From NCBI RefSeq assembly GCF_000373185.1, contig NZ_KB890630.1:1-64000 (forward strand): a DNA stretch of 64,000 nucleotides, read 5' to 3'. The notes beneath the pieces are model-generated. The model was given only the letters and a program-made list of their open reading frames with translations. It was not told the DNA's origin and searched no databases. Both the position numbers and the translations under genes were made by a program. This DNA comes from Segatella paludivivens DSM 17968 = JCM 13650 (GTDB taxonomy: Bacteria > Bacteroidota > Bacteroidia > Bacteroidales > Bacteroidaceae). Shown piece after piece: positions 27,238 to 34,890 of the stretch. Position 1 is the stretch's first letter; each line of letters opens with the position of its first letter.

Positions 27238-27268
27238 TCATACATGTTTCATACATGAATCATACATG
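27238..27268 (+). repeat. Three TCATACATG repeats with 11-bp period
   Basis: Exact copies at 27238-27246, 27249-27257 and 27260-27268, separated by two bases (TT, AA). An inverted ATGTATGA lies at 27220-27227. The spacing of one helical turn is what a protein-binding array would show. Confidence 0.85.
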
Positions 27269-27563
27269 GTTTTTAAACGATTTCTACGATAAAATAGGAA
27301 ACATAGCTAATCAACATGATCTAAGATCAATTTTTCAAAAACTAATATACATAATTTTATTTATAATATTCACATTATCTACTATCTATAAAACAATTAC
27401 TTTTGACAAATATGTCAATGAAGTAAACAAGGTTTGGGAGAATTTATCACTCGCAAATCAGAGACGTCTGTTGCCAAACCATGGATTTAAATTAAGAAGA
27501 ATATCTGTTGGTCAGAAATACAAGTCTATTCTAAATGTATATCCAACCAATCATCATGTTTAA
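27255..27563 (+). CDS. Doubtful small membrane protein
   Basis: Open frame of 102 codons inside the inverted-repeat segment. It encodes one hydrophobic stretch (LIYIILFIIFTLSTIY, about 30-45) and a basic C-terminal part. No homologue recognised, no promoter or ribosome site stands out, and the start codon lies within the TCATACATG repeats. It may be chance or a remnant. Confidence 0.25.
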   Translation: MNHTWFLNDFYDKIGNIANQHDLRSIFQKLIYIILFIIFTLSTIYKTITFDKYVNEVNKVWENLSLANQRRLLPNHGFKLRRISVGQKYKSILNVYPTNHHV

Positions 27564-27689
27564 AGGCTTTCAGTATCGGTTTTAAAATAATGTATAGTGT
27601 TTCAGGAGGTATAGTCGCAAATGTGTACACTAATTCTCAGGTTATTGTCAGCGCAACAGAAATGAAAACACCTTTTTCGTTACGCTATT

Positions 27690-27756
27690 GAGTAATAAAG
27701 CCCTTATCACTCGGCAAAGCATGTAGGATTACAGAGTAATAAGGGCCTTATTACTC
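27690..27756. repeat. Twin 23-bp palindromes
   Basis: 27690-27712 has arms GAGTAATAA and TTATCACTC (one mismatch, five-base centre). 27734-27756 has arms GAGTAATAAGG and CCTTATTACTC, perfect around a single centre base. Centres are 44 bp apart. They could be regulator sites, hairpins, or a dispersed intergenic repeat. Confidence 0.85.
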
Positions 27757-27910
27757 CATTTCATGTATGTTTTTAGACTATCATACATTAGCTAATAAAT
27801 TGAATAACAAAACGTTATGCAAAAACATGTAGGATATTGGATTATTTTTACTAAAAAAAATATTTTTATGGCAACACGACGAACATTGTAGGCGTCAAAA
27901 ACTAACAAAA

Positions 27911-27942
27911 AATCGTCTGAAAACATTTGTTTTCAGACGATT
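27911..27942 (-). terminator. Terminator of the GH51 gene
   Basis: A 14-base arm AATCGTCTGAAAAC (27911-27924), loop ATTT, and its complement (27929-27942). On the minus strand it follows the GH51 stop and runs into a T stretch. Confidence 0.85.
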
Positions 27943-27960
27943 ATATAAGTATATAGTATA

Positions 27961-30384
27961 TTACTTTATTCTAACAATACTCAAAGAGTAAGCTGGAATT
28001 TCAAGAGAAACAATGCCACCCTCAGGACTCAAAGAATGTTCCATTGGATAAACATTAGTTGGATTATCAATAGAATTTTCATTAGTACCCTTCAAGGAAG
28101 ACAAAGATATCAACTTAGCTGACTTTGCATTATAATTGCCAAGGTTTATATTTGTTTGGTTGGCTTCAGCTGTTGTATTTACTACCTTTACGATAATATC
28201 ACCTGTCTTCTCATCATAAGAAGCAGTAGAGAACACTCCCAATGCAGTATTCTGTTGCAGTTTGGTATCGAAAACAAGTTCATTATCCAACCAGCATTTT
28301 ATACTGTCACCATTCTGCTTGAAAGTAATATCATACCATTTACCGGTCTTGACACTACCACGTTTAGAAGCAAGTTGCATTTTAGAACCATTAACGACCT
28401 GTTCAAGTCCATGCTGAGTATTTCCCCAACCACCAAAATTAATCCAACTGTAATTATCCTTATCAACATAATTGAATACAAGGATGAATCCTTCAGCACC
28501 ACCATCTTTGCGTGCTTTAGCTTTAAGAGTATATTGGTTAGACTTAATATCAGCATTCACAATGTCAAGGCAACCTTCCTTGTCAGAAGTCTGTGATACT
28601 ATATTACCATCTGATTTCCAATCACCTTTAATTTCAAGCATAGGTTTTGTTGCATCAGCACTAATCTGAGAAGCATTTTCAGAAGAGAAACTGTCGAAAC
28701 TGAAAGAAGCCTTGGTTCCCCATGTAGCAAATCCAAACTTACTTACTTCAGGAGCAACAGTTCGTGCCATCAATTTTTTAGTATATGGATCATTCATAGT
28801 TACATTGAGAACACGAGTACCGACATTATCAGCCATAACCTTCTGAACATAATATGAAGGGGTTCCAAAAACATTGCTTGAATTAAACTGAATCATATCT
28901 GGTCGCCACTTCAAATCATTCAAGTTAGCAAAGATAGGAGCATAAGATGCCATTTTAACAACATCAGAATTTTTCTCCATTCCCATCATATATATTGCCT
29001 CACCCAAAGCGGCATCAAGAGAACCATTTACTCCAAATCCTTGTGTCACAGCATATTCTCCAACATATATCCCCTGTCCATCACGTGGATAACTATCATA
29101 TTTATTAAAGTTGTGTGCAAACCAAGCTGGACTGCGATAATAATGCTCATCAACAAGTTCCGCCTTCTCAGGATTATTCCATCTAGGATCATCTGTACCC
29201 CATGCAGCAACATCACCAATCAGATGCATTTTAGGATACTTTGCCAAGATTGCTTTCTTGAAAAGTTTGAAACGTTCATAGTATTTATCACTCAGATTCT
29301 TTTGATCAGGTTGGTTATTTTCATTTCCAATCTCCAAGTACTCAATATTGAAAGGTTCTGGATGACCATTCTTAGCACGAAGGGCACCATATTTTGATGT
29401 AACAGGACCATTCGCATATTCTAAAGCGTTCAAAGCTTCGTCAATCCATGGCTGAATTTTCTTCAACGGTGTAAAACCGCCATGCCAAATACCTATATTT
29501 ACGACATAAAGAGGCTTAGCACCGAAATCTTCAGCCATCTGCAAATACTCATGAAAACCAAGACCGTCACTTGTGCGATATCCCCAGTTTACATTTTTAT
29601 GTCCAGTACGTTCTTCAACAGGACCAATAGTACGTTCCCAACGGAAAGCATTTTCAGGACTTTCCTGTCCCTCAACGAAACAACCACCAGGGAAGCGCAA
29701 AAACTTAGGATGAAGTGCTAGCAACATAGAAGCTAAGTCTGATCTTAATCCGTTCTCACGATTGTTGAATGTAGGAGGGAACAAACTAACAACATCAAAC
29801 ACAACATTACCTTTGCCTTCTGAAGTTATCCATAAGCGAGAATTAGGCTGATTTTCCTGACAAGTAAATTCAGCATTATATTTCTTCCAGTTACCGGTAA
29901 CAATATCAGAAATTTCTGTAACGGCAACTACTTTTTTCTCATTACCAAGGCATACCTTCAACTTACCATCAAGGTTACCTTTAGCCCAAAAAGACAGTTT
30001 ATAAGTGCGTCCTTGAACAGCATTAATTCCCCAATAGCCATCATTGTTAATACCTGAAGCTTTACCATTTCCAGCAAAGTCAACCTCTAAAGCTTGCGCT
30101 TGTGCCTTATTCAACAAGCCTGTTTTAACAAGCTTCATTGTAGCTCCGCCAACAGAGTTCCAAGCCACAGCTTCGGAATTACTATCCTCAAAAGAACGGT
30201 TCCTGACTAGCTCGGCATACAATCCACCATCTGCTGCATGATTAATATCCTCATAAAAGATTCCATACAGATTAGGAGACATAACAACACCTTTATTGTA
30301 AACATCAACATTGATATTTACTTGAGCTGACGATTGCATAGCCATCATCAACATAGCTGAAAATAATAAATTTTTAGTTCTCAT
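27961..30384 (-). CDS. GH51 alpha-L-arabinofuranosidase with inserted LamG-like domain
   Basis: 807 residues with signal peptide (MRTKNLLFSAMLMMAMQSSAQ). Order: short GH51 N-terminal strand region (VNINVDVYNKGVVMSPNLYGIFYEDINHAADGG, in part), a CBM4-like sandwich (about 70-190), the (beta/alpha)8 barrel with acid/base Glu in YLEIGNENNQ and nucleophile Glu in IYVGEYAVT, then the C-terminal beta domain. That beta domain is interrupted (about 575-700) by a concanavalin-like module (DNYSWINFGGWGN; WYDITFKQNGDSIKCWLDNEL) resembling DUF1080/LamG folds. It removes arabinofuranose side chains from arabinan, arabinoxylan or arabinogalactan. Alone between two terminators. Confidence 0.92.
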   Translation of the reverse strand: MRTKNLLFSAMLMMAMQSSAQVNINVDVYNKGVVMSPNLYGIFYEDINHAADGGLYAELVRNRSFEDSNSEAVAWNSVGGATMKLVKTGLLNKAQAQALEVDFAGNGKASGINNDGYWGINAVQGRTYKLSFWAKGNLDGKLKVCLGNEKKVVAVTEISDIVTGNWKKYNAEFTCQENQPNSRLWITSEGKGNVVFDVVSLFPPTFNNRENGLRSDLASMLLALHPKFLRFPGGCFVEGQESPENAFRWERTIGPVEERTGHKNVNWGYRTSDGLGFHEYLQMAEDFGAKPLYVVNIGIWHGGFTPLKKIQPWIDEALNALEYANGPVTSKYGALRAKNGHPEPFNIEYLEIGNENNQPDQKNLSDKYYERFKLFKKAILAKYPKMHLIGDVAAWGTDDPRWNNPEKAELVDEHYYRSPAWFAHNFNKYDSYPRDGQGIYVGEYAVTQGFGVNGSLDAALGEAIYMMGMEKNSDVVKMASYAPIFANLNDLKWRPDMIQFNSSNVFGTPSYYVQKVMADNVGTRVLNVTMNDPYTKKLMARTVAPEVSKFGFATWGTKASFSFDSFSSENASQISADATKPMLEIKGDWKSDGNIVSQTSDKEGCLDIVNADIKSNQYTLKAKARKDGGAEGFILVFNYVDKDNYSWINFGGWGNTQHGLEQVVNGSKMQLASKRGSVKTGKWYDITFKQNGDSIKCWLDNELVFDTKLQQNTALGVFSTASYDEKTGDIIVKVVNTTAEANQTNINLGNYNAKSAKLISLSSLKGTNENSIDNPTNVYPMEHSLSPEGGIVSLEIPAYSLSIVRIK

Positions 30385-30416
30385 GCAAAATAATTGGTTA
30401 CTAATAGATTTAGTGG

Positions 30417-30450
30417 CAAATATACACTTTTATTTAATACAAAATACAAA
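30417..30450 (-). promoter_or_regulatory. Probable promoter of the GH51 gene
   Basis: Minus strand: TATATTTG at 30417-30424, with TTTG at 30447-30450. The 22-base spacer is slightly long, so the -33 part is tentative. Confidence 0.5.
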
Positions 30451-30475
30451 TATCACAATGTTTAACACATAAAAA

Positions 30476-30500
30476 ATCTCCAGTCAATATGACTGGAGAT
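30476..30500 (-). terminator. Terminator of dnaA
   Basis: ATCTCCAGTCA (30476-30486), loop ATA, TGACTGGAGAT (30490-30500): perfect 11-bp stem. On the minus strand it is followed by a T run. Confidence 0.85.
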
Positions 30501-30529
30501 ATCATTTATATAATTGAAAAATATAAGTA

Positions 30530-31933
30530 CTACTTTAGTCTAAAAGACGTTTCAATAGAACTAAGTTCATCCTTAAAAGCAACATCAACTTTAAGTCGTT
30601 TTTCTATCTGAGAACAACTATGAATAACAGTAGAATGATCTCTATTGCCAACGAGTTTACCAATTCTAGAAGCAGGCATCTTAGTATATTTCTGAGCAAG
30701 ATACATAGACACCTGTCTCGCAACAACAAGGTCACGCTTACGACTCTTACCGTTTACGGCAGAAGTAGTGACATTAAAATGATTACAAACTGTATCCAAT
30801 ATATCATCAACTGTAAGTGGTTTGTCATCAATCTTTACAGCCCTCTTAATGACTCTTTCTGCAAGTTTCATGTCAATATCGCAATTATACACAACACTAT
30901 ATGCAAGAAGAGAATTAATGACACCTTGAAGATCACGAACACTTCCATTTGCTGTTGATGCAATAAAACTAATCACGTCAACAGGAATATGCAATCCGTC
31001 ACGGCGAATCTTATTGTTTAATATGTCTACACAAAGTTCTACATTCGGTTTTTCCAATTCTGCAATCAGTCCACAAGAGAAACGAGTAAGAAGACGTTCG
31101 TTCATACCTTTCAGTTCGACTGGAGGACGGTCACTAGCAAGAATTATTCTCTTACCATTTCTGAACAAATGATTAAATATATGGAAGAATGTATCTTGAG
31201 TTTTGGTAGCAGTAGCCCATTCCTGAATATCATCAACAATAAGCATATCAATAGTCTGATAGAAATTGATGAAATCATTAATCGTATTCTGTAACACTGC
31301 ATTTGTATACTGTACCTGAAAAAGTCTAGCACTGATATAAAGTACACGCTTCTCGGGATACATCTGTTTGCAGTGAACACCAATAGCATTCATCAAGTGA
31401 GTCTTTCCACAACCAGAAGGTCCAAAAATAAACATTGGATTAAACTGAGGAGTAGAAGGATGCTCAGCTATTGACATACCCACACTTCTTGGCAACTTAT
31501 TACTTGAACCTTCAACATAATTCTTAAAAGTAAGATGTGGATTAAGCTGAGAATCAATTTCCTGAGGCATAGCCACGTCAAGAGATGAAGGTGGCTGATT
31601 TGCATGATTATATGATTTCTTAGGCTCAGCATCAGCAGGATCTGCCTCGATATCTTGTGTGAGTTTATTTTCTTTATCTGTAACTACCCTATATGCAAGT
31701 TGTGCACCTTCACAAAAAGTACGACAAAGAACCGTTCTTAGCAAACCCAAAAAGTTCTCCTCCAGATACTCATACACAAACGGGCTGGGTACCTGTACCA
31801 ATATAGTCTTTGTATTTTCGTCGAAATTTTCAAGGACTAAAGGCTTGAACCATGTTTCAAACTGCTGAGGCGTGACGTTTTGCTTAACGAGCTCAAGAGC
31901 CTTACCCCAACAGTTATTAGGATTTACTTTCAT
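30530..31933 (-). CDS. dnaA: Chromosomal replication initiator DnaA
   Basis: 467 residues. Binds DnaA boxes and opens the origin. Domain I (about 1-85, CWGKALELVKQNVTPQQFETWF), short variable linker (about 95-130), AAA+ domain with Walker A GPSGCGKT and Walker B MLIVDDIQ, and C-terminal DNA-binding domain with the signature ASRIGKLVGNRDHSTVIHSC. Full length. It is a single-gene unit: no dnaN or rpmH next to it, and the 370 bases upstream hold no clear DnaA-box cluster. Confidence 0.97.
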   Translation of the reverse strand: MKVNPNNCWGKALELVKQNVTPQQFETWFKPLVLENFDENTKTILVQVPSPFVYEYLEENFLGLLRTVLCRTFCEGAQLAYRVVTDKENKLTQDIEADPADAEPKKSYNHANQPPSSLDVAMPQEIDSQLNPHLTFKNYVEGSSNKLPRSVGMSIAEHPSTPQFNPMFIFGPSGCGKTHLMNAIGVHCKQMYPEKRVLYISARLFQVQYTNAVLQNTINDFINFYQTIDMLIVDDIQEWATATKTQDTFFHIFNHLFRNGKRIILASDRPPVELKGMNERLLTRFSCGLIAELEKPNVELCVDILNNKIRRDGLHIPVDVISFIASTANGSVRDLQGVINSLLAYSVVYNCDIDMKLAERVIKRAVKIDDKPLTVDDILDTVCNHFNVTTSAVNGKSRKRDLVVARQVSMYLAQKYTKMPASRIGKLVGNRDHSTVIHSCSQIEKRLKVDVAFKDELSSIETSFRLK

Positions 31934-31986
31934 CTATAAAAAATAATAAATTGTATGTCTTTCGACTTATAGCATTATTGCGAGTG

Positions 31987-32018
31987 CAAATTTAATAAAA
32001 GAAAATCATAAAAGCAAA
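31987..32018 (-). promoter_or_regulatory. Promoter of dnaA
   Basis: Minus strand: TTTG (32015-32018), 20-base spacer, TAAATTTG (31987-31994). Full consensus; leader of about 45 nt. Confidence 0.75.
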
Positions 32019-32220
32019 TCGTATAATTTAATAATTTTACGAAGCTACGTTATAAATCACTCATTTAGTGCGATTTACGCATTTAACATTAAACTAGCTT
32101 AAAGTGACTGTGTTGCAAATTTGCAAAGTGTTGATTTTATGAGCATTACAGCTATTTTTACCATACCGAACACTTTAATAGTGAAACATTGTTGAAATCA
32201 TAGCTAAACATTAAATATTA

Positions 32221-32250
32221 CACGGCTTCCGGTATCTACCGAAAGCCGTG
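32221..32250 (-). terminator. Hairpin after the mce gene
   Basis: CACGGCTT-CCGGTA (32221-32234) pairs with TACCG-AAGCCGTG (32237-32250) with one mismatch and a two-base loop. The T run after it is weak, but it sits about 50 bases past the mce stop. Confidence 0.6.
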
Positions 32251-32302
32251 AAACATCGCTATCTATTATTTAGACTAATTTTAATTAAAGTCAAATTCAT
32301 AT

Positions 32303-33202
32303 TTATTTATCTTTCTTTCCAAAAACAGAAAAATGAACATATCTCTTTGGATGTTGACGAACATTAATCAATAGAGAATCAGCACTAATCATTGTCCTAT
32401 TCATATTGTTATAAAGAGCAGGATCATTCATTAGATGCCCAAGAGTGCCATCCTTACTATTAAGCTGATTAGTGAAAGACTTTAAGTTTGCAATTGTTTC
32501 ATCAACCTGTGCCATAGTTCCGGCAACATCTACAGAAGCAAGATTTGAAGTAAACTTATTTGTATTAGTAAGAATACCATCAGTTTTATGCATTAAGCCA
32601 GGAACACTTTTGTTCAAACCTGTAGTTAAAATATTTAATTGCTGCGATGTTGTATTTAGATTATTTGTTATACCCTCAATATTGTGCAATGAATGTGCGA
32701 TTGCAGGATCAGCCAAAAGGGTGTTGACTCTAGTTAGAATGCTATCTATCTTTGGCAGCATCTTCTCAACAGTAGGAACTAAAGCAGCAACCTTCCCCAT
32801 TAGGCCAGTGTTCATACCACCAATAATTGTATCCCCAGGATTAATTCGCTCTCGTGGATTATTTGCCAACAGTAGATTCATCTTTACGTTGCCCATTAAA
32901 TCACTATTAATCTCTGCCGAACTCCCCTTAGGGATTCGCAAATCCTTATTCAAATCTATCTGTACAATAATATTGCCATTATTATCATAATCATAGTTGA
33001 TATGCTTCACAACTCCGACCTTATATCCGTCAGCATAAATTGGATTAGAAGAAGACAAGCCGCTAATATCCTTAAACGAAACAAAGTAAGTATTATCATC
33101 TGAAAAGATGCTCATACCTTTGAGAAAGTTGAGTCCAAAAAATAGCACAAGAATACCAAATACGGCAACAAGTGCAATTTTTATTTCCTTTGTAAATTTC
33201 AT
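32303..33202 (-). CDS. MlaD/Mce family lipid-transport protein
   Basis: 299 residues. One N-terminal membrane anchor (IKIALVAVFGILVLFFGLNFLKG), then the MCE domain (about 35-115: YFVSFKDISGLSSSNPIYADGYKVGVVKHI; quoted in part), then a long helical tail with spaced Leu/Asn typical of periplasmic Mce proteins. Family members are the substrate-binding part of ABC lipid transporters that keep outer-membrane lipid asymmetry. The ATPase and permease (MlaF/MlaE) are not in the window. Begins 16 bases after the amidase gene. Confidence 0.88.
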   Translation of the reverse strand: MKFTKEIKIALVAVFGILVLFFGLNFLKGMSIFSDDNTYFVSFKDISGLSSSNPIYADGYKVGVVKHINYDYDNNGNIIVQIDLNKDLRIPKGSSAEINSDLMGNVKMNLLLANNPRERINPGDTIIGGMNTGLMGKVAALVPTVEKMLPKIDSILTRVNTLLADPAIAHSLHNIEGITNNLNTTSQQLNILTTGLNKSVPGLMHKTDGILTNTNKFTSNLASVDVAGTMAQVDETIANLKSFTNQLNSKDGTLGHLMNDPALYNNMNRTMISADSLLINVRQHPKRYVHFSVFGKKDK

Positions 33203-33218
33203 ATTTTATCTTAATCAA

Positions 33219-34451
33219 TTATCTATTTGACTTAAATTCTTTTATGGCAGCATTTACATCCATCTTTACATCGTTTTTAAATGCTATGATGAAAGCACCT
33301 GGGAATTTATCTAATATCTGCTTACGTAAACGATATATTTCATTATAGTTTGACGACGCTCCATAAGTATACTTAATCATGCCGTTTTCTGTATATGAAC
33401 TAATGTCTGTTAGTCCATTAAAATGACCATCATCGTTTTTCAGTTGTCCCTTACTAACAAGAATCTGAATTTTAAATATTGGTTTATCAGAGTCCTTACT
33501 ATTTTCTTTCTTAACAACCAGTGGTACGCGCTTTACTCTACGAATACGCTTAGTTTCAATCTTTGGTTTATCCTCTCCACTATTTTGATAAGAAGGAGGG
33601 ACCACCTGAGGTAAATCTACAACAGGATTATCATCATTATCAGGAGCCTTATATGGAACAGATATATCAGTATCATATTTCTGTCTATATTTCATAAACG
33701 CGTTGAATATACCTTTTACATACATTGGTACAGCCTCGTCTGAATTCATGAAAGCCTCTTCATCAGGAGATGATATAAATCCTAATTCCAATAGGCAACT
33801 AGGCATAGAGGTTAGTCTCAGCACAGCAAGATTATTTTGATGTGAGCCTCCATTTTGACGTCCTGTAGAATTACATACGTACTGTTGTAACATACGTGAA
33901 AACTCTACACTTCTAGCACGGTTATGATCAACAATGAATTCATACATTATGTCAGTTTCGGCAGAATTTGTGTCAAAGCCTTTATATACTGTTTTATAAT
34001 CCTTCTCTAAAAAAATTACAGAGTTCTCACGTTTTGCAACTTCAAGATTCTGCATTATTCCCTTATCTCCAGTATGCTCACCTCGTCCTAATGTGTAACT
34101 TTGAAATCCGTGAGCAGTCTTAGAACCATCAACGGCATTAATATGAAACGACATAAACAAGTCGGCATTATTCTTATTCGCAATTCTTGCACGCTCAACA
34201 AGTTCAAGGAACACATCTGTCTTACGTGTATATATAACTTTTACATCAGGGCAATTATGTTCTACATAATCACCAAACGCCAAAGCGTATTTCAATGTAA
34301 GATCTTTCTCTTTTGAATAAAGACCTGGGGCACCTTGATCGCGACCACCATGTCCAGCATCTATTACAAGTGTAAACTTATGGTTTGCTGCTAGTAGTGT
34401 AACAGTAAACAACAACATCGTTATCAGTAAGAATACCTTCTTTTTACTCAT
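33219..34451 (-). CDS. N-acetylmuramoyl-L-alanine amidase (Amidase_3) with SPOR-like end
   Basis: About 410 residues from the ATG at 34451. I prefer this to a start overlapping folB (34523) because it directly begins the signal peptide (MSKKKVFLLITMLLFTVTLLAA). The Amidase_3 catalytic domain (about 25-245) has FTLVIDAGHGGRDQGAPG (zinc His), the Glu in the PSCLLELGFISS segment and the SFHINA strand. It cuts the amide bond between MurNAc and the stem peptide, normally in cell separation. After a Pro-rich linker a SPOR-like domain (about 330-400) may bind denuded septal glycan. Confidence 0.9.
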   Translation of the reverse strand: MSKKKVFLLITMLLFTVTLLAANHKFTLVIDAGHGGRDQGAPGLYSKEKDLTLKYALAFGDYVEHNCPDVKVIYTRKTDVFLELVERARIANKNNADLFMSFHINAVDGSKTAHGFQSYTLGRGEHTGDKGIMQNLEVAKRENSVIFLEKDYKTVYKGFDTNSAETDIMYEFIVDHNRARSVEFSRMLQQYVCNSTGRQNGGSHQNNLAVLRLTSMPSCLLELGFISSPDEEAFMNSDEAVPMYVKGIFNAFMKYRQKYDTDISVPYKAPDNDDNPVVDLPQVVPPSYQNSGEDKPKIETKRIRRVKRVPLVVKKENSKDSDKPIFKIQILVSKGQLKNDDGHFNGLTDISSYTENGMIKYTYGASSNYNEIYRLRKQILDKFPGAFIIAFKNDVKMDVNAAIKEFKSNR

Positions 34452-34503
34452 ATACCAGTATATTCTTCGCAAAAATAATAAAAAATACTTAGAAAACCTA
34501 ACT

Positions 34504-34887
34504 TTACGGTTCGGTTTTATCATTTATTAAATGAAGTTCAATCCCAGCTCCATAGCAGTCTGCACCGAAAGGAGGATTAAGCTTGTTAAGTTTTATATCT
34601 AATTCAGTTATCAAATTAAACTTTCTGAACAACCTATCAGCAATACGATATGCCACACGCTCAAGAAGCTGACTTGGCACATTCATTTCCTGAGAAACTA
34701 TATCATAAACAGAAGCATAATTCAACGTATCATCAACTTCATCTGACAAGCAAGCATCAAAGACTGGATAACCAATCCTAAGGCTCACGCTATAATCATT
34801 TCCCGTTAACCGTTCCTGCGGCATCACGCCATGAAAGGCATGAAACCGCAGGTCAGTAAGTGTTATGTAACTTTCTTTAATTATCAT
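34504..34887 (-). CDS. folB: Dihydroneopterin aldolase
   Basis: 127 residues, the normal FolB length. Cleaves dihydroneopterin to 6-hydroxymethyl-dihydropterin in folate synthesis, cytoplasmic. LRFHAFHGVMPQER matches the FolB N-terminal motif, and LNYASVYDIV and ERVAYRIADRL are the substrate-pocket helices. Only 3 bases after nrdJ, so in the same transcript. Confidence 0.93.
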   Translation of the reverse strand: MIIKESYITLTDLRFHAFHGVMPQERLTGNDYSVSLRIGYPVFDACLSDEVDDTLNYASVYDIVSQEMNVPSQLLERVAYRIADRLFRKFNLITELDIKLNKLNPPFGADCYGAGIELHLINDKTEP

Positions 34888-34890
34888 ATA

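Larger units (their letters stand above)
27217..27791. mobile_element. Possible MITE-like or invertible segment with composite inverted ends
   Basis: CTAATGTATGATAG at 27217-27230 is repeated exactly in inverse orientation at 27778-27791. Seven bases further in from each end lies (T/A)CATACATG, again in opposite orientation, so 22 positions match symmetrically. Interior: three TCATACATG copies 11 bases apart, a doubtful 102-codon frame, and two 23-bp palindromes. No clear target-site duplication and no recognisable transposase. Function unknown. Confidence 0.4.
26738..27960. other. Long intergenic region, PnuT / GH51
   Basis: 1.2 kb, strongly AT-rich, without a convincing protein gene. From left to right: a candidate small RNA (26814-26968) with promoter and terminator; a 575-bp segment bounded by 14-bp inverted repeats (27217-27791) with a doubtful 102-codon frame and two palindromes; the GH51 terminator (27911-27942). 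Confidence 0.6.
31934..32302. other. Upstream region of dnaA
   Basis: AT-rich, no gene. It has the dnaA promoter, a perfect 14-bp palindrome TTGCAAATTTGCAA (32113-32126), and a hairpin after the mce gene (32221-32250). I looked for TTATCCACA-type boxes and found none, so an origin here is not supported. Confidence 0.6.

Noticed and set aside
31934..32302. Replication origin next to dnaA
   Set aside because: No DnaA-box cluster of the TTATCCACA type and no dnaN or typical origin neighbours were seen.
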